A stretch of 64,000 bases of DNA from contig JBBQFL010000012.1 of NCBI GenBank assembly GCA_038321965.1, positions 1 to 64,000 of the forward strand. The letters run 5' to 3'. Numbering within the stretch: the stretch's first letter is position 1; each line of letters begins with the position of its first letter. The stretch is from UKL13-2 sp038321965. Lineage in GTDB: Bacteria; Pseudomonadota; Gammaproteobacteria; Burkholderiales; Usitatibacteraceae. Position numbers and translations under genes: made by a program. The notes below the pieces were generated by a model. The model ran no database searches. It saw nothing but the letters and a program-made list of their open reading frames with translations, and was not told the DNA's origin. Of the stretch, positions 60,323 through 64,000 are shown in pieces.

Positions 60323-60729
60323 TTTGCCATTGCGCGCTGCGCGAAACTACCTGCCAGCATCGCCAGCACAAATACGATTGCCACGGGATTGAGCGCACCT
60401 GCAGCCACCAGCGCCGGACCGGGGCAATATCCGGCTACTGCCCAGCCAGCGCCGAACAAGACGGCACCTAGTAACAGCGGCTTATCGATGATCGTGGATT
60501 GCGGCCAGTGAAAGACGGGTTCAGCGAGCGGATGTGCAAAACGCCTGGCGAGCAAATACAGCAACCACGTCGCCATCATGCCCACGGCCAGCACCGCCAT
60601 CAATTGCGGCCGCCACGCGCCGAACACGTCGAGAAATCCTTTCACGTTGGCCGGATCGGTCATGCCGGAAATAATCAAACCCGCACCGAACAGCAAGCCC
60701 ATCGCCAGTGCCGACAACATTGCGCTCAT
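60319..60729 (-). CDS. YeeE/YedE half-transporter (DUF6691, PmpB-like)
   Basis: A 136-residue membrane protein with about four segments: MSAMLSALAMGLLFGAGLIISGMTDPANVKGFLDVFG, PLLLGAVLFGAGWAVAGYCPGPALVAAG. The SGMTDPxKVxxFLD and GxCPGPA motifs are hallmarks of the second half of YeeE/YedE thiosulfate/sulfur transporters. It overlaps the first half gene by one base (TGATG) and the DUF202 gene by 4 bases (GTGA). The cysteine in GYCPGP may relay a sulfur atom. Confidence 0.88.
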   Translation of the reverse strand: MSAMLSALAMGLLFGAGLIISGMTDPANVKGFLDVFGAWRPQLMAVLAVGMMATWLLYLLARRFAHPLAEPVFHWPQSTIIDKPLLLGAVLFGAGWAVAGYCPGPALVAAGALNPVAIVFVLAMLAGSFAQRAMAK

Positions 60730-61163
60730 CACATCGCTCCGGTAAGGCGCATGACGGCGGTCACGATGATGCCGGATGCGAGGAACACCAGTACTGCCAA
60801 CAGTGATCGCGGACTCAGTCGCGCTAATCCGCAGATGCCGTGGCCAGACGTGCAGCCACTGCCCATGCGGGTGCCGAAGCCGACTAGCAAGCCTGCGACG
60901 ATGGCGGTGAGGTAGGCGGTGATGTTTGGGTTTGACGCAGTCTCGTCTGGCGAGAAGAATACGCGCATCGCCAGGCCGCTCGCTATCAGCCCGAGTAAAA
61001 ATGCCCAGCGCCAAGCCTCGCGACTGCCTTCCGCCGCACGGTGAAAGATTCCTGAGATACCGGCAATACGGCCGTTGAACAGCATCAACCCGCCACTGGC
61101 GAGCCCGATCAATGCGCCACCGATGGCGGCATTGCGCCAGGCAATCCAAGCCGTTTCAAGCAT
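60729..61163 (-). CDS. YeeE/YedE half-transporter (PmpA-like)
   Basis: A 144-residue membrane protein with about four segments. GGALIGLASGGLMLFNGRIAGISGIFH and VGFGTRMGSGCTSGHGICGLARLSPRSLLA are the diagnostic YeeE/YedE motifs; the cysteines in GCTSGHGICG are the presumed sulfur-relay residues. It starts at 61163, overlapping the dioxygenase gene by 8 bases. With the next gene it forms a two-part permease, as in the bigR operons of Xylella and Agrobacterium. Confidence 0.88.
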   Translation of the reverse strand: MLETAWIAWRNAAIGGALIGLASGGLMLFNGRIAGISGIFHRAAEGSREAWRWAFLLGLIASGLAMRVFFSPDETASNPNITAYLTAIVAGLLVGFGTRMGSGCTSGHGICGLARLSPRSLLAVLVFLASGIIVTAVMRLTGAM

Positions 61164-62175
61164 GATCGTTGGCCTCTTGCGTAATCGCTGCATTGCCGCG
61201 CAATGCCAGCATTCCCCCGGTAACGTTCCATACATTGTCATGCCCGGCTCTGAGCAGTGCTTCGGTTGCAGCCAGCGTGCGGCGGCCGGTCCGGCAGATC
61301 AGGAATAGTTTGCGATGATTGTCTGCGATCGCGGACAGCGTTTCGACGTGATTGTGGTCGACGCGAACGGCATCCGGCAACGCGTCCGCATAGAAGTCGG
61401 CTTCATCGCGCAAATCAGCCAGCGCATCCTGAGATGGATCAAATTCACGCGCAAGATCGCGCGCCATCAGCATCGGTAGCACCGGCTCGCCGGACTGCAA
61501 TGCGCCACCGTGACGATTGGCCGGTACCGCCTGCTCGATCTGACTCGGTGGCGCCAGATTGAGTCCCGCCATCGTCTGCCGAAAGGTATCGCGGTCCTTA
61601 CCCGCCAATCGCGGGTTATGGCGCTTTTCGTGACCGATGGTGGAGCTGGCGCGGTAACGATAATCGTGTGCCGGCCAGACAGTGGTGTCATCGGGCAGCG
61701 CAAATAGTTTGCCAGTGATGCTGTCGTAAAGCTCGTCGCTGCTGCCGTTCTGGAAATCGGTGCGGCCACAACCCTCGATCAGCAAGGCGTCACCGGTGAA
61801 GACATTTCCGTTCCATAAATACGAAACGCTGCCAGGAGTGTGGCCAGGCGTCGAGATGACCCGAATCGCGCTGTCGCCAAGCGCCAACACGTCACCGTCC
61901 TGCAATGCCCGGTCGTGACCGACAGAGCCGCAGGAAACGCCGACCGCGCTGGTCGCACCCGTCGCCATCTTGAGTGCATTCGCACCAGTTTCGTGGTCGG
62001 CATGCACATGTGTATCGAGGACCCAACGTAAGTTCAGGCCATGGCGTGCAAGCTCGGAGAGGTCCCGGTCGGCATGCGCCAATACGGGATCGATGATGGC
62101 CGCCTCCCGCGAGGCGTCATCAATAACAATGTAGGTGTAAGTTGACGAGGGCGCGTCGAACAGTTGAAGCATCAT
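61156..62175 (-). CDS. Persulfide dioxygenase-rhodanese fusion (BLH-like)
   Basis: A 339-residue fusion. The N-terminal metallo-beta-lactamase domain (about 1-235) is ETHE1-like: LDTHVHADHETGA with the iron-binding HxHxDH set, STPGHTPGSVSYLW, FTGDALLIEGCGRTDFQ and VWPAHDYRYR. The C-terminal rhodanese domain (about 245-335) has the active cysteine in LICRTGRRTLAATEAL. It would oxidise glutathione persulfide to sulfite and transfer sulfur. AAGGAG lies 9 bases upstream of the ATG at 62175. First gene of the operon with two YeeE/YedE genes and DUF202, matching the bigR/blh operon layout. Confidence 0.9.
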   Translation of the reverse strand: MMLQLFDAPSSTYTYIVIDDASREAAIIDPVLAHADRDLSELARHGLNLRWVLDTHVHADHETGANALKMATGATSAVGVSCGSVGHDRALQDGDVLALGDSAIRVISTPGHTPGSVSYLWNGNVFTGDALLIEGCGRTDFQNGSSDELYDSITGKLFALPDDTTVWPAHDYRYRASSTIGHEKRHNPRLAGKDRDTFRQTMAGLNLAPPSQIEQAVPANRHGGALQSGEPVLPMLMARDLAREFDPSQDALADLRDEADFYADALPDAVRVDHNHVETLSAIADNHRKLFLICRTGRRTLAATEALLRAGHDNVWNVTGGMLALRGNAAITQEANDHA

Positions 62176-62251
62176 GCGAGTCTCCTTGTGGCTGAGGTAC
62201 GCATTTTCCATGCTGCCAGCGGGATTGTCGGTGACGTTTGTTACACACGAC

Positions 62252-62417
62252 TAAGGAATGCGGAAACTGCCAATATCCCATTTTTGGACGGCACTGGCGG
62301 GCGCATTGCGTCGTTGTTACGCGTTTGTGTGGCCAGCCACACGGCACCCGTAACGCCTTGCATTGCATCCCGCCAGCGCCACCAAAAACGCGACATTGAC
62401 AATTTCCGCATCCCTAA
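62252..62417. repeat. Long imperfect palindrome (about 166 bp)
   Basis: Nearly the whole gap between the Crp/Fnr gene and the sulfide operon is one imperfect palindrome. Outer arms of about 35 bases (TAAGGAATGCGGAAACTG at 62252 against AATTTCCGCATCCCTAA ending at 62417) match at about 28 of 35 positions. The centre is GTGTGGC-CA-GCCACAC at 62327-62342. Between, GGCACTGGCGGG mirrors CCCGCCAGCGCC. RNA from it would fold into a long bulged hairpin; as DNA it resembles a MITE with terminal inverted repeats. Confidence 0.78.
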
Positions 62418-63115
62418 CTTGCGTTGCCCTGCGATAGGCGGTCGAGCGCCGTCACGTCCAGTACTTGAATTGCCTCGCGCGATTGCGCAATCCAGCCGTG
62501 TTCGGAAAATCCGCGCATCACCCGCGACACCATTTCCCTTGCAACACCCAATTGATCGGCGATGGCCTGATGGGTGAGGGCAATGCGTGGCCCTTTTTCG
62601 ACCAGCAGCGCTGCGAGCCGCTGATCGAGCTTCAGAAAGGCTACCGCTTCCACCGTCAGCACCAGGTCGGCCAGGCGTGCGCTCATCAGACCATAGAAAA
62701 AGCGTCGAAACGCGGGCTCGGACGCGAGCAGATCGTCGATGGTTTCGGCTGACAGAGAAAGTACTTCAACGTCGCTGTCTGCATAGCCGCTGGCCATCAG
62801 GCTGGGAGCGGCAAACAGGCTCTCGGTGGAGACGATGCACAACTCACCTGCATGCACCGTGTACAGCGCGATGCTTTTGCCTTGTCCGGTTTCGCGCACC
62901 ACCCGCACGCTACCCTTCAGCAACAAGGGAAATCCGCCACATGGTTCACTAGGAGAAAACAAACGCTGACCGGTAGTCATCTCGCGGTAGTCACTGCGCG
63001 AGATTACATCCGCCAAGCGTTCGCGGGGCAGTTGCGCAAGCGCAGGAAAGTGCGCCAGCACGCACGTTACCAGCGAGTCCATGGGTGGCCTAACCATTTT
63101 TTGGGTCTGCATCAT
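62414..63115 (-). CDS. Crp/Fnr-family regulator
   Basis: A 233-residue regulator. The cyclic-nucleotide-like sensor domain (about 25-140; GQRLFSPSEPCGGFPLLLKGSVRVV, SIALYTVHAGELCIVS) precedes a HTH domain (about 165-225; LTHQAIADQLGVAREMVSRVMRGFSEHGWI). It lacks the N-terminal cysteine cluster of FNR, so it is not an oxygen-sensing iron-sulfur type. Cysteines at about 18, 59 and 92 could respond to reactive sulfur, a speculation from context. It is encoded just upstream of the sulfide operon on the same strand and may control it. No cyclic-AMP-binding signature is clear. Confidence 0.82.
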   Translation of the reverse strand: MMQTQKMVRPPMDSLVTCVLAHFPALAQLPRERLADVISRSDYREMTTGQRLFSPSEPCGGFPLLLKGSVRVVRETGQGKSIALYTVHAGELCIVSTESLFAAPSLMASGYADSDVEVLSLSAETIDDLLASEPAFRRFFYGLMSARLADLVLTVEAVAFLKLDQRLAALLVEKGPRIALTHQAIADQLGVAREMVSRVMRGFSEHGWIAQSREAIQVLDVTALDRLSQGNAS

Positions 63116-63188
63116 AAATGGTACGTCGTTCAGCGCTTTGGGTGGGATCCCAGCCTCGGCGAATGCTGCTGATGATTAAGAAACGCTA

Positions 63189-63671
63189 TCACGACCCAGA
63201 GTGCGGTGACACCTGCGATTGCTGGTAATTGGCAATGCCAAGTCGCGTGATCAGTTCCAGTTGCGTTTCGAGGAAATCGATGTGTTCCTCTTCGCTCTCC
63301 AGAATGTCTTCGAGCAATTCGCGAGAGACGTAATCCTTCACCGTCTCACAATGCGCGATGGCCACTTGCAGATCGGGGCGCGCGGCAAGTTCAAGCTTGA
63401 GGTCGCATTGCAAGGATTCGGCCACGTCCTCACCAATCATCAACTTACCGAGATTCTGCAGATTCGGCAGTCCTTCGAGGAAGAGAATGCGCTCGATGAG
63501 TTTGTCGGCGTGCTTCATCTCATCGATCGACTCGTGATACTCGTGAGCGCTAAGCTTGTCGAGTCCCCAGTTCTTGAACATGCGTGCATGCAGGAAGTAC
63601 TGGTTGATGGCAGTCAGTTCGTTGTAAAGAATCTTGTTCAGATGCTGGATGACCTTCTTGTCGCCTTTCAT
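63189..63671 (-). CDS. bfr: Bacterioferritin
   Basis: A 160-residue haem-containing iron-storage protein. The ferroxidase ligands (E18, E51, H54 visible in YNELTAINQYF and YHESIDEMKHADK) and the haem-ligand methionine M52 are present, so it can bind haem. DKKVIQHLNKILYNELTAINQYFLHARMFKNWGL is very close to the E. coli protein. It forms a 24-mer that stores ferric iron, taking ferrous iron at the dinuclear site. I start at MKGDKKV, which matches the family. It lies 9 kb of unrelated genes from typA and 53 kb from the fbp genes, so it is not part of the iron importer locus. Confidence 0.95.
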   Translation of the reverse strand: MKGDKKVIQHLNKILYNELTAINQYFLHARMFKNWGLDKLSAHEYHESIDEMKHADKLIERILFLEGLPNLQNLGKLMIGEDVAESLQCDLKLELAARPDLQVAIAHCETVKDYVSRELLEDILESEEEHIDFLETQLELITRLGIANYQQSQVSPHSGS

Positions 63672-63908
63672 TGCAGCCTCGTTCGGTGTTGGGATGGGAC
63701 GAATTTTAGGCGCGCGAGTCGGCGAATGCCAAGAACAATTGTCGCGAATACGAACGCATCGCAACGTCGTTCTCGTCAATCAAAGATCAGCCTGCGGAAG
63801 ATACGGCGTCATTGCGCGCCGACCATTGCGAACGAGCAGGAGATTTCTTTCTTGTGGTTGCACATCACGCGGCAACTGTCGAAGGGTTGAAATTTCGCTC
63901 TTTGCGGC

Positions 63909-64000
63909 TCACAGCCGCATCGACGCGAACATGCGTGCATGTTCGCGCACGATGCGCGCTGTCGTGTCGGCATCCGCTTCCATATGCGTTGCACCTCGCT
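63909..64000 (-). CDS. C-terminal fragment of a protein running out of the window
   Basis: Only the last 30 codons are inside the window, ending at a TGA complementary to 63909-63911. The visible end, HMEADADTTARIVREHARMFASMRL, is helical and resembles the end of FCD-domain GntR regulators (pattern D-A-x-x-A-x-x-x-V/M-R-x-H). This identification is a guess from a short segment. Confidence 0.3.
   Translation of the reverse strand, partial: RGATHMEADADTTARIVREHARMFASMRL

Noticed and set aside
63920..63946. CGCGAACATGC inverted repeat near the right edge as an operator
   Set aside because: It lies inside the partial reading frame and follows from its codons (REHARMFAS); no sign of an intergenic site.
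1..64000. CRISPR array, tRNA or rRNA genes, prophage
   Set aside because: No regularly spaced direct repeats, no cloverleaf-like tRNA segments and no phage structural or integrase genes were seen on reading both strands.

Overview
The window reads as a piece of chromosome from a moderately GC-rich betaproteobacterium of Burkholderiales type. I infer this from gene content and order: the tsaB-rimI-udg cluster, a Bug-family solute receptor beside a DmlA-type dehydrogenase, a zinc-finger-degenerate DksA, LplT and RmuC. Genes are dense on both strands. I found no rRNA or tRNA gene, no phage and no CRISPR array. One complete IS1380-type transposase gene sits at the left edge.

Layout. 0-2.4 kb: transposase and a VapBC-type toxin-antitoxin pair. 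2.7-5.9 kb: LysR regulator divergent from a D-malate/tartrate dehydrogenase gene and a Bug receptor gene. 6-10 kb: a ferric-iron ABC importer in three separately oriented genes, with Fur-box-like operators at both promoters. 10.5-20 kb: DksA with a long basic tail, an NlpC/P60 hydrolase, an EAL-CBS-GGDEF-like protein, a methyltransferase, a lipoprotein hydrolase with a NatAB-like exporter, and a DinG/YoaA helicase. 20-31.5 kb: two unusual secreted proteins (DUF5648; tandem Tudor-like), OmpR/EnvZ, an EF-hand protein, a hydrolase-DUF1800-DUF1501 cluster, then tsaB-rimI-udg. 31.6-39.3 kb: lemA and two TPM-domain genes, lplT, phoH with a small secreted protein, bcp, arnD and a truncated haemoglobin. 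39.5-48.2 kb: kup divergent from a short KdpD-like kinase with KdpE, then a BaeSR-like system divergent from a Spy-like protein and a di-haem DUF1111 protein. 48.4-57 kb: typA, rmuC, prolyl oligopeptidase, mobB-moaD-moaE and small proteins. 57-64 kb: threonine aldolase, a BigR/SqrR-like ArsR repressor, glutaryl-CoA dehydrogenase, a four-gene sulfide-handling operon (persulfide dioxygenase-rhodanese, two YeeE/YedE half-transporters, DUF202), a Crp/Fnr regulator and bacterioferritin.

The structure least explained by the genes is a family of about ten dispersed, imperfectly palindromic repeats of about 55 bp. They all lie between genes and share a recognisable core; one copy is an almost perfect hairpin. 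A separate imperfect palindrome of about 166 bp sits immediately upstream of the sulfide operon. Other points of interest are the likely sulfide/persulfide regulon, the KdpDE-type system facing kup without kdpFABC, the two-component system with a proline/arginine-rich sensor facing spy and di-haem genes, and the eukaryote-like tandem Tudor domains in a secreted protein. All functional calls rest on motifs and recalled family resemblance; no search was run.
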